DNA from: Sorghum bicolor
Lineage: Eukaryota; Streptophyta; Magnoliopsida; Poales; Poaceae
DNA: 64,000 nucleotides
Direction of reading: 5' to 3'
Assembly (NCBI RefSeq): GCF_000003195.3
Contig: NC_012870.2
Span: forward strand, 2,451,501-2,515,500
Shown here: piece after piece, positions 55,472-64,000 of the stretch
Layout of the letters: every line of letters begins with the position of its first letter
Position numbering within the stretch: the stretch's first letter is position 1
Notes under the pieces: generated by a model
Seen by the model: the letters and a program-made list of their open reading frames with translations, nothing else
What the model was told of the DNA's origin: nothing
Databases searched by the model: none
Made by a program: the position numbers and the translations under genes

Positions 55472-55660
55472 GCCCCGCCACCATGCATGGCGGGGCAAAA
55501 TCACTGAACCCCGCCATGCATGGTGGCGGGGTTGAAGTGCCACGTGGCGCCCGGTGGGCGGGGCCGGCTGACGTGGACCCCGCCACCGGCCATGGCGGGG
55601 TACGGGGACCCCGCCACCAATCATGGCGGGTTGCAACCCCGCCGCGCATCATGGCGGGGT
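55472..55660. repeat. Array of five CCCCGCC..GGCGGGG palindromes
   Basis: Imperfect palindromes at 55472-55496, 55507-55533, about 55577-55600, about 55607-55632 and about 55635-55660, each an inverted pair around CATG or a near variant. The first two are also reverse complements of each other (about 23 bp with about a dozen bases between), so they can form a longer hairpin. The same core recurs in the hairpin at 58199-58319. Confidence 0.85.
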
Positions 55661-56029
55661 GCACCCGCGCCCTACTTAGTCGGCCGAACGGCCATCTCTT
55701 CTCATTTGTCTCCCTCTCTCACCCCGAGTGTCTCTCTTTCTCTCCCTCTCTCACACCCGAGCTCCGCTCTTCTCCGGTGCCCCTCCGCGTCGTCCTTCAC
55801 CTCCATTGCCCCTCCTCGGAGCTCCTCTCCGCTGCGTATTCCCCGCCTCGTCGTTCTTCACGGTTGTTTTCCCGGCCACCCCTCGTTTGGATAAGGTAAA
55901 TTTCTTACAACTTTTACGTTTTCATAGTTTAGATAAGTTCATTTGGTTATTTAATATGTTTAGTAAATCTCTTGTTACGTTACTTTGTTTAGTTATGTGA
56001 TTTGTGTTGAATTATTTTCGCGTTTTTAG

Positions 56030-57922
56030 ATGGAGGACTCGTATCGTGAGTCTATTTGGCGAAAAAAGGGTCGTCCTAGAGAGTTGTACCCCGATGTGTC
56101 TTGCAAGGATGCCCCCGTGCCTCCCGAGGAACCTATTCCAAATTGTGATTGTGGACATCCGGCACACGTGAGCCAATCGAGACATCCGGATACTGCGGCA
56201 CGTTGCTTCTATACTTGTTATAGTTATAGCGTAAGTCACTGTGCCCTTTGTTTTTCTTATTGGTTTTTTATCTTTTTATTCCCAATGAGACAATTGAAAC
56301 TCTTTTGTAGCCCTACTTCCGGTGCTTTTTCTTCCAATGGATCGACGGGCCGGACAAGTTTGACCCAAGAATTCTGCTTTTCTACCCCGGCGTTGATCAT
56401 TGCAAACGTGAGTTGTTTACTCGCTGGGTTCCGCCCCCCCTAACCCTCCTCCTATGACGGAGGAAGAGAAGGCCGTCGCCTCTGCACGGCGGCTCGAGGA
56501 TCCTCCAAAGTGTCATTGCGGAGAACAAGCCGTGATAAATCCACGGAATGAACTAGAGTTCGTTTGTCCTCTGCGGCGTGAAGTAAGTTTTGATTCAATC
56601 TTAAAATTTCAGTTGATATATGTGTGTTCTAATGTGTTCTTTTTGTAGGATCGTGGTTTTCGAAAGTGTCGTTTCGCGGAGTGAATCTATGGTCCAAAGA
56701 GCCATTGGCCAGAGCCTGAGAAGCAGGAGGAGGTTCCAGAGTGGAAGAAGAAGCGGAGGTCTATTGCGCCTCCCGTGATGTGCAAATGTGGTGTTGAAGC
56801 TAGCTACGGCCTAGTTCCTTCAGGTCTTGGGATTGGCCACTTCTGTGGCCACATGATCGACTATGATGAGGTTTGCTAGGACTGTGCACATTTAGTACTA
56901 GTATACTCATATATTTGTTTTTGTACGCTAACTTTGTATTCATATATTTCCCGTAACAGAGCACTCAGAAATGCAAATGGGAATCATCTGATGATGTGTT
57001 TAAGTTCAAAGATGAGTATAAGGCAAGAGTAGCAGTTCGCAAGACGAGAGGTTATCCTGCAAACTACGTCACTGATTTTGTGAAGGACCATAAGAAGAAA
57101 ATGCTTGCATTCGCCCAGGAGTTGCGTGTTCGTAACCCTGCGAGTATTGCATGGAAGAAGTGGTCCGAGGAGAGGGAAAAGGAGATAGAGGAGTACCGTG
57201 CAAGGAAGGCTGAAGAGGATGCAAGGAAGGCTGCGGAGGAGGCTGAGAGAGCTGAGATGCAATGCTTGAACGATACTATTGCCTCATTATGTGCTAGTGA
57301 GTCATTTAATTTTTGAAAGTGAAACTGTTAGTTTCTTTGAAATGAATATGTTATTAATTCTTTAAATTTTGTACTTACAGAGATTGGATGCACCGGAAAC
57401 TGGCAAGCAGATGTGGGCCGTGCTAAGTACGCGGAGAATATGATATTAGGGCGGGAGGCTGCAGTTGGTGGCACCGCTAGCCGTCCGATTGTGGTCGAAG
57501 AGGAGGACGAGGCGGAGGAAGACGACGACACCGGAAGGATAGGCGACCTCATTCGTCTTGCCGAGGAATTGGGGTACCCTCAGGACGAGCATGACTACGA
57601 AATGGGAAGGATAGGCGACCTACTTCGTCTTGCAGAGGAGGGTGAGGCGTCAGGACCGATGCCTGTCGGTGCCTTAGAGGAGGGTGAGGCTGCATACCAC
57701 AACCAGAAGACATCGGTCTATGACTCATGGTGGCCAACAGACATGACCGAGGAAGAGGGGCAGTTATACTCTCAGGCGGCAGAAGAGGCAAAGGCAGCTT
57801 ACTACGAGAGACAGGCTAGTGAGGGCAAGGCAGCGGAGGCGAGCATGGGTAAGGAGGTTGTAGTGGACGATTGGGAGTCCGAGGACGAGTTGCTTACGCA
57901 GTGGTGCACGCAGTTTGATTGA
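56030..57922 (+). pseudogene. GRF-like zinc-finger gene of the MULE locus, with a frameshift and a nonsense codon
   Basis: Probable coding exons: 56030-56230, 56311-56582, 56649-56870, 56960-57296 and 57381-57922 (stop TGA). A 5' UTR intron (55896-56029) ends right at the ATG. Three CxCG-type modules are visible: CDCGHPAHV with FRCFFFQWID, as in GRF zinc fingers; CHCGEQAVINPRNELEFVCP; and CKCGVEASYGL with HFCGHMIDYDE. Then come a charged coiled-coil-like segment (EEREKEIEEYRARKAEEDAR) and an acidic tail with a repeated GRIGDL(I/L)RLAEE unit. Breaks: the protein-like frame shifts by one base at the C run 56434-56440, and an in-frame TGA lies at 56682-56684. The function is unknown; nucleic-acid binding is a guess from the GRF-like fold. 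Confidence 0.7.
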
Positions 57923-58198
57923 TGTGGTAATGTATGTGAGTGGCTTAGGGATGAGACTTTTGTACTTTGAAACTTGTCATGTAATAATTTGTATTCCGAC
58001 GTATTTCAATTTGATCGCTCCTCGCCAAAGTCCACAGCTGTCAGAATGTTTAACTAACATAACAATTGAAAAAGATTTTGTAACATGTTTAACTAATATA
58101 ACATTTAAAAGTTTTGTTTCTTGCATGTTTTTTGTGTAATATTTAAAAAGAAATAGAGGAAGTCACTTTGAGTAGTGCTATGTTAGGTACATGGGGGT
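57923..58198. other. 3' UTR of the GRF-like gene
   Basis: AT-rich; a partial repeat (GTTTAACTAACATAACAATT and GTTTAACTAATATAACATTT) lies at 58048-58110. No coding signal. Confidence 0.4.
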
Positions 58199-58319
58199 CT
58201 GGCAAATTTTTGGCTACCCCGCCATGGCTGGGGGCGGGTTAGGGCTACCCCGCCATGGTGCATGGCGGGGTAGCCCTAACCCGCCCCCAGCCATGGCGGG
58301 GTAGCCAAAAATTTGCCAG
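58199..58319. repeat. Perfect 59-bp-arm inverted repeat (hairpin)
   Basis: Left arm 58199-58257 and right arm 58261-58319 are exact reverse complements by base-by-base reading, with only GTG between them. Each arm contains two CTACCCCGCCATGG-type cores. It lies 277 bp after the + gene stop and 242 bp beyond the - gene stop, so it would be transcribed by read-through from either side and fold into a long stem. Confidence 0.95.
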
Positions 58320-58560
58320 CACCTTTGCTGCACTGCCGTTGTTTGGTATTTTGTTAACCGATTGTTCGGGTTCGCAGCTGGTTTGGCAAGACAGAGATAT
58401 GTCACTACATGACAAATCCGAACAACTACATTAATTCACACTAATTCTTAAAAAAAGGCACATCAATTATCTAGAAATATGTCACAGGTACCAACGTGCT
58501 GGAAATAACAATATGTCACAGGTACTACATGACAAGTCCCAACTGCTAAACATGTCTAAT

Positions 58561-61306
58561 CTAATCATCGCCAGGGGTGTAGCGGTTTCGCGGCTTCCGT
58601 CGCCTCCTAGGATTGGTAGGCACCACGTTGCTTGTCCACCCCACGTCCGTGCGGTCTCGCCGCTGCCTCTCGCGCTGCCGCCTATGGACACGCTCCATCT
58701 CCTGTGTGGACGAAGTACCCTGCAAACAAGCACCCTAATGAGTAATTTTAATTTTTGAATCATGCAAATATAGAAAAGTAAAAGCACAGCATAGGCACCT
58801 GGTGCTCGACGTGTGTGTACTCCTCCTGTGTGTACTCCACCCCCTGTGTGTACTCCTCCTGTGTGTACTCCACCCCCTGTGTACCAATAGGAGCACCGCC
58901 TAGCTGTGAGGTACCCATCTCCTCGTGACCGGTGAACTCCCACTGTAACTCGTCCTCGTCGTCGTCGTCGTCGTCGCCACTAGTCGTGGAGTACTGAAGG
59001 GCCTCATCCTCATCGTCCACGTCCGCTGGACCCTTCCCTGTGTACTGCGGAGTACGTACAGAGGAGGAAGCGACCCTAGCCGAAGTAGCTCTGGTGGACA
59101 TCGAGGCCGTCTGGCTCCTAGACAACATGGGGTGCAACGGAGGCGCATATGTCGTGTCTGCACAGCTCAGCTTAGCCGCTAACTTCTTGCAGCCCTTTTT
59201 GATTTTCTGCAGGATAAAATGACAACATGCATTATTCAGTTGTAATTGTTTTGTAATAATGAAATATTTTTTTGAAAGTACCTTGACAAAGCTGCGAAGA
59301 GGGTTGCTCTTGTCGTCTCTACTCCGGAACAGTTGCCTGCTAGCTTCCTCGGAGTAGTTAGACAACTGTTGTGACTACAACATCACACACAACATTAACT
59401 CGATCATTTGGACAACTGTTGTGCCATAAACATCAAATAATACATGAAAGTCCAAGGTACTTACCACATATCTATTTAAGGGGGCCTAAGAACCTGTTTG
59501 TCAACCCTTTGCACCTCGTCGAACGCATCGGCGATGTCATCCTCACCACCCTCATCTGCAGGGGTGTTGGTGTACGGGACCATGATATGAGTCCTCGTAC
59601 TCCGGTGCTGCCACTGTAGGTACTCCATCCATCTGGTCGGGTCGTGCGGTGGTAGTGAGTTGACGAGGGGAACCTGCCTGTGATACCAAGTCTGCAAATG
59701 TGCATCGTGCCTGACCGCCCAATCCTTTTGCGTGGACCGAAACCTGCGATCAATCCTGCAAAAATATATTGCATTAGCAATGAGCCACTTAATGGAAACA
59801 AACAAAGTGCCATCATACCTATGCAGCTCAGCGTTTGTGGAATACAGTGGTGGAATCCCCTGCAGCCTCCCAAACTGTCTGTAAACCCTGCAAGGGTAGT
59901 GCATCTCGACCACGTGGAAGAAGATCAGTGGGCCATCGTAAAGCCAATCGCTATCCTCCTCGTCGCAGCGTGGACTAAGGTACCCCTCTAGCTCCCACCG
60001 AGACCACGGTGACCATGTGACCTGTAAAATTTGTAAACTTATTTTTAGTATTTCAAAATAAAACGCATTAATAGTGCATTTAGTACTAAAAGTGAATTGA
60101 ACTTACGTAGTTGTGTGTCAACACGTCTAGCTCGTCAGTGTACTGCCTGTACCTCCTGTCTGCTTCGCCCCTGACTACCTTAGCATCTGACCAGAGAAAA
60201 AGGGCGGTGGGTCCAACATCTTCATGCACCCATACCTGCAATTAATACAAACATAATGTCATAAATGGCTTAAGTGTTATGAAGAAATCGAAATAGCAAA
60301 TGCACTTACAGGCAAACCCGGAGGTTTAGTGGGCCTTCCAACTGGAAAACGCTCCCAAATCCAAACCTGAAGTAGATATGAGCAACCACCTAGGTTTCCA
60401 TTCGATGACTGGCGACGACAGGCCTGGCAAAGCTGACGGTATGTCCATGCAAGCACCGCGCTACCCCAACTGTAGCCGGCAATGTTGTCCAGTGGCTGCA
60501 TAAGGATCCTCAGGAAAATCCAGCTGATGCTGTCTCCTGAGGAATCAGGGAACAAGAAACCCCCCAAGAAGTGCCACAACCACACCTTTGCATACATCTC
60601 CACCTCATGATCTGGAGCATCAGGCGGTGGTCCTGCACCAAAGTTCTGCGTAATCCAAGACGTCGACACTCCTGAGGTCTTCGTGCAATTACAAGTAAAC
60701 AAATATTGTATAAATATAGATTTATCTAAAATGGTTGTATTAGTAATTTCAATGGGACTCAAATATAAACTTACTTGGTGACTTTAACTTCAGCATCTGA
60801 TGGCCGCCTACCACAAAACTCCTGTACCAAGTCTAGCCAAGTAGACTCATCGACGACCCCAGTCACCGGATGACCAGACAAACTCAAACACAATATCATC
60901 TTCACATCCTGCAATGTGATAGTCATTTCTCCACAAGGTGTGTGGAAGGTGTGCATCTCTGGTCTCCACCTGCATCGTTATAATGTTGTGTATATCAATT
61001 ATTTGAAGGCACATATTTAACAAACAAATTAAAGTAATGTAAAATGCTATGTTACCTATCAACAAAAGCAGTAAGAACTGCAGGGTCTAGAGTGGGAAGT
61101 CCACTGTTGTAGACCCGGACGATCTCAAGAAAGCCTGCACGACACATGTACGGCGCGTATCGCTCGTTCCAGCTGTGTACGTGGTGCGTGCGACCACGAA
61201 GCACACACAACGGCCTCTGCTGCTCCGACAAGGCCTTGGCCCGGTGGTCCTTGTCGTAGTCCGCCTCAATGAGGCTAAAGCGGGGATGAGGTGCCCGCGC
61301 CGCCAT
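58561..61306 (-). CDS. Plant mobile domain (PMD, aminotransferase-like) protein
   Basis: About nine exons on - : 61306-61056, 60969-60775, about 60678-60310, 60235-60117, 60021-59819, 59755-59494, about 59373-59282, about 59207-58799 and 58719-58561 (stop TAG). The exon 2/3 border does not join in phase with the best GT/AG pair and needs checking. The PMD signature is clear: WRPEMHTFHTPCGEMTITLQ, then LQDVKMILCL, a WLWHFLGGFLFPD helix, YSWGSAVLAWTYRQLC and LLQVWIWERFP. PMD proteins (MAIN family) are shared between transposons and domesticated plant genes that act in silencing and genome stability. The tail has the acidic run DDDDDDED, tandem EYTQEEYTQ repeats and an Arg-rich end. It directly follows the MULE transposase, 135 bp away. 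Confidence 0.8.
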
Positions 61307-61441
61307 CGTAGCCCGCCTGTTTCAAAAATGAAAGAAACAACATTAGTATAATTAATAACATTAGTAATAAGACAAAGCAAGTAAATTTGATGACGAATAA
61401 CATAAATGCATGTTTACTAAGAATTTTGATAAGCACAAAGA

Positions 61442-64000
61442 TTAATAAACAACCTCTTGTCTACCCCTCCTATGAAATCTAGCGTTATGACCAGGTTTCT
61501 TGCAAATGCTGCATAGGTTCTGCGCACGTTCTTCGTTGAAGTCATCGCCACCATACATGTCATCGCCATAACCTTTCATATTGTCCATATCGCCTTTCAG
61601 TCGCTTCTTCTTCCTCCTTCCCTTCCCTACCTTTCTTAGGTCCGGATAAGGCACGTAGTCCTCACCATAATATGGAGGCCACTGCGACTCGTCAAGGTAC
61701 GGCTCAAAGCTCTTCTCCCAAACATTTTGGGTGTTGGCACGGAGATACAAGGGTGACATGTATGGTTCAACTGTATGGTCAAAACCTCTAAGCCGACAAG
61801 ACGTAATCATGTGTGAGCAAGGGGCATGCATGATCTGAGGTACGTTGCAACTGCATTCTACTTTTTGAAGATCCACACGGTACGTTCGCCCACCAAATCG
61901 TTCGCCACCAAGGTTTGTGCCCCCTCTAGCTCGTACGCTATAAACAAGTCTGTCTCGTCCATAGGCCTCGCCAACCTGTTGCTTGGACAACTCCTCAGCC
62001 TCCGGCAAATATTCGTGTGCAGCCTTCCCCCATCTTCCAAGCTCCTCTTCATTTCTCAGGGCTAGGCCATACCGCGTAACAAAATATTCATTGCACTTCT
62101 TAAAAGAGAACTCAACTATACCGGACACTGGTAGAGATCGAACGCCTTTGAACACACGATTGAAAGACTCAGAGGAGTTTGTTGTCATTATGCGATACCG
62201 AAACCCACCCTCATCATATGCTAATGCCCACTTCGCTTTATTTTCCATCTGCTGATCTAACCATGCCTTGCCCGCTCGGTTCAACATCTTCTGTAGTTCC
62301 GCCATTGTCTCCTTAAACTCATGTTCCGTACGTTTATTACAAAGTTCCTTTAACTTGTCTGCCACCTCCTTCTTCCGTTGACGGCGCCAGAAATTAGCGG
62401 CAAAATGCCTCATGCACCAACGGTGCACTAGGGGTGGGTACCCATCAATGTGTTCACCGGCAGCATTAAGAATTCCAATGTGACGGTCCGATATCAAACA
62501 AATGGTGCGAGAAGGACCAAGGACGTGAAGACGGAGCAGACGCATGAACCATGACCACGAATCATTGTTCTCCTCCTCTGCCAAAGCAAAAGCCAGTGGC
62601 ACAATTTGATTCTCAGGGTCTACAGGAGCAGCCATCATCAATGTACCTCTGTATTTGCCGGTGAGGAACGTGCCATCAACTAGAACAACTGGCCGACAAT
62701 ACTAAAATGCATGCTTACACTGATCAAAATACCAGAACACACGGTACAGAATATGCCTCAACGGGTTCTGAAGATAAAACCCTCCTGTGTATACGAACCA
62801 TCTCATGCCAGGGTTGAAATGTTGCATTGCACACAAAATGCGTGGAACCCTGTTATAGGCTTCCTCCCAATTACCCCACCGAATTGCCAGGGCAATTTGC
62901 TTTGCCCGCCATGCCTTTCCATATGTTACCTCATACCCAACAAAAGTGGCTATGGTCTCCTGCAAGAAAGACACCGATACGTCGTTGTCCGCATCTACAA
63001 GACCCAATATACGGCGAGCAAGGTACCGAGCCGTCAACTGGGGATGGTACCGTTTGCCCTTGTTAGTCTGGCATCTGTGCGGCTGCTCCACTGAAGTTAG
63101 CTTCCACTTCCCATCACTGGACCATTTCCGTGCATTCAACTTCCACGTGCACGGGAACCCTGCCTTGCATACTATTTGAAATTTTACCTCCTTGTCGGAA
63201 TGCCGAACCGTGTACGGCCTATGATGATATACAGCATAGTCCTGAAGGAACAACTTCATCTCAGACATCGTATTGAAAATCATTCCCTTCTTGAGTATTA
63301 CATTTTCATGGTTGTACAATGTTTCCTTACAAATCTGCAAACCCGTGTCAAAAACCGCCATATGCGACATGCTGACATCCATATAATTTGGAACACCGGT
63401 AAAGGGCAAGCCAGCCTCCCTCAGCTGTGTAAGCTCTGCCGATGTATAAGAGGGTGGTGCAACGTAAGGTTCCGCCTCTCTAACCCGAACCCATCCTTCA
63501 TATTCCTCTCCATCACCTGGATACCCTGTGGCTAAATTGCCCTGAGTCTGCGTTGCATGAAGTACCTCAAGCGGAACTCCTGAGGGCATGCCACGAACCG
63601 GTGCACACATGCCAGGTGAACCTACATCCTCATTTTCTGATTCCTCAGAATCAGAGCAAACATCATCACCAATCATTTCATCCTCTGCCGCCTCATTCTC
63701 CTCTTGTTCAAACTCGTCTACATCAAAATCATTTCTTATTTGACCAACTGGAGGAGATTGAACCCGCTCCTGCGTCCAATTACCATCCAAGTCCATACTC
63801 TCCATAGTTTGTTGGATCTGCACACCACAATCACCACCGTCGTCGAAGGACGGCTCCTCATTCTCAACAGTCTCCAACACCAACTCAGCCATGCCTACAT
63901 TCGAACCTTGGATGACCCTATTGTATCGGGACCACTCAGCTTGGTTGCACAAGTCCATCATCACATAGTGTGCCCTATTCTTTCCAACATCAAACCTACC
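61442..64000 (-). pseudogene. MULE (MuDR-type) transposase, interrupted by one in-frame TAG, 5' end outside the window
   Basis: The - strand frame is open from the window edge (64000) to a TAG at 62702-62704, then open in the same frame to the stop at 61442. Upstream part: acidic N-terminus, then the MuDR DNA-binding domain (MFNTMSEMKLFLQDYAV-like, CKAGFPCTWKL, KWKLTSVEQPHRC). Downstream part: VVLVDGTFLTGKYRG (first Asp), CLISDRHIGI (second Asp), HRWCMRHFAANF (CxxH), TTNSSESFNRVFK, SWIM finger CSC..APCSHM, and a final knuckle CSICKKPGHNARFH whose last ligand is His instead of Cys. The nonsense codon falls just before the DDE core, so only a DNA-binding fragment would be made unless the stop is read through. 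Apart from this codon no break was seen. Confidence 0.85.

Larger units (their letters stand above)
55472..64000. mobile_element. Mutator-like (MULE) locus with GRF-like, PMD and transposase genes, right end outside the window
   Basis: A + strand cysteine-rich gene faces a - strand plant-mobile-domain gene and a - strand MULE transposase. The convergent layout resembles maize MuDR, where two genes run inward from the terminal repeats. The left limit is set provisionally at the palindrome array; no terminal inverted repeat or target duplication can be checked because the partner lies beyond 64000. Membership of the three genes in one element is inference from their spacing and orientation and from the shared CCCCGCC/GGCGGGG motifs. 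Confidence 0.55.

Noticed and set aside
58199..58319. Reading the 58.2-kb inverted repeat as a CRISPR or tRNA-like structure
   Set aside because: It is one perfect palindrome, not spaced direct repeats, and has no cloverleaf; the genome is a plant nucleus.

Overview
The window is nuclear DNA of a flowering plant, almost certainly a grass of the sorghum/maize tribe; Sorghum bicolor or a close relative is the best guess. That is inference. It rests on GC-rich first exons with AT-rich introns, canonical GT..AG multi-exon genes, the family types, and a very high density of short GGCCTTGTTTAGTT-ended inverted-repeat elements (MITEs). No organellar or bacterial gene organisation and no RNA gene was recognised.

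Layout. (1) 1-1 kb: last three exons of a sugar/H+ symporter. (2) 1-6.3 kb: MITE-rich intergenic DNA with a CACTA-type fragment. (3) 6.3-20.7 kb: two tandem L-type lectin receptor kinase genes (LecRK) on +, then a four-exon gene on - derived from a hAT transposase. A decayed copy of the 3' end of that hAT gene lies behind the first LecRK, so the duplicated unit was larger than the kinase alone. (4) 21-23 kb: MITE cluster with one nested insertion. (5) 24-35.5 kb: a single-exon mTERF gene, a plastid-type DnaJ gene (-), a truncated second mTERF copy cut by MITEs, a Fes1-like Hsp70 exchange factor (-), and a small SIAMESE-related CDK inhibitor (-). (6) 38-48 kb: a six-exon FtsJ/RrmJ-type rRNA methyltransferase (-) whose fourth intron carries a complete Ty1/copia retrotransposon with apparently identical LTRs, then a divergently transcribed NAD(P)-binding atypical SDR gene (+). 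(7) 48.9-50.9 kb: a GRAS transcription factor (-). (8) 53.9-54.9 kb: MITE cluster. (9) 55.4 kb to the right edge: a large Mutator-like (MULE) locus. It has a cysteine-rich GRF-like gene on +, facing a plant-mobile-domain (PMD) gene and a MULE transposase on -. A perfect 59-bp-arm hairpin lies between the convergent gene ends, and an array of CCCCGCC..GGCGGGG palindromes lies near the left side.

How it fits together. The host genes are mostly unrelated housekeeping and regulatory genes: organelle gene expression, chaperone cycle, rRNA methylation, cell-cycle inhibition and receptor signalling. The mobile DNA forms the accessory part. The most unusual block is the 55-64 kb MULE locus, which looks recently active but is now damaged: a frameshift and a nonsense codon in the GRF-like gene, and a single in-frame TAG in the transposase. 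Exon joins were made by eye from reading frame and GT/AG sites; no alignment or expression data were available.
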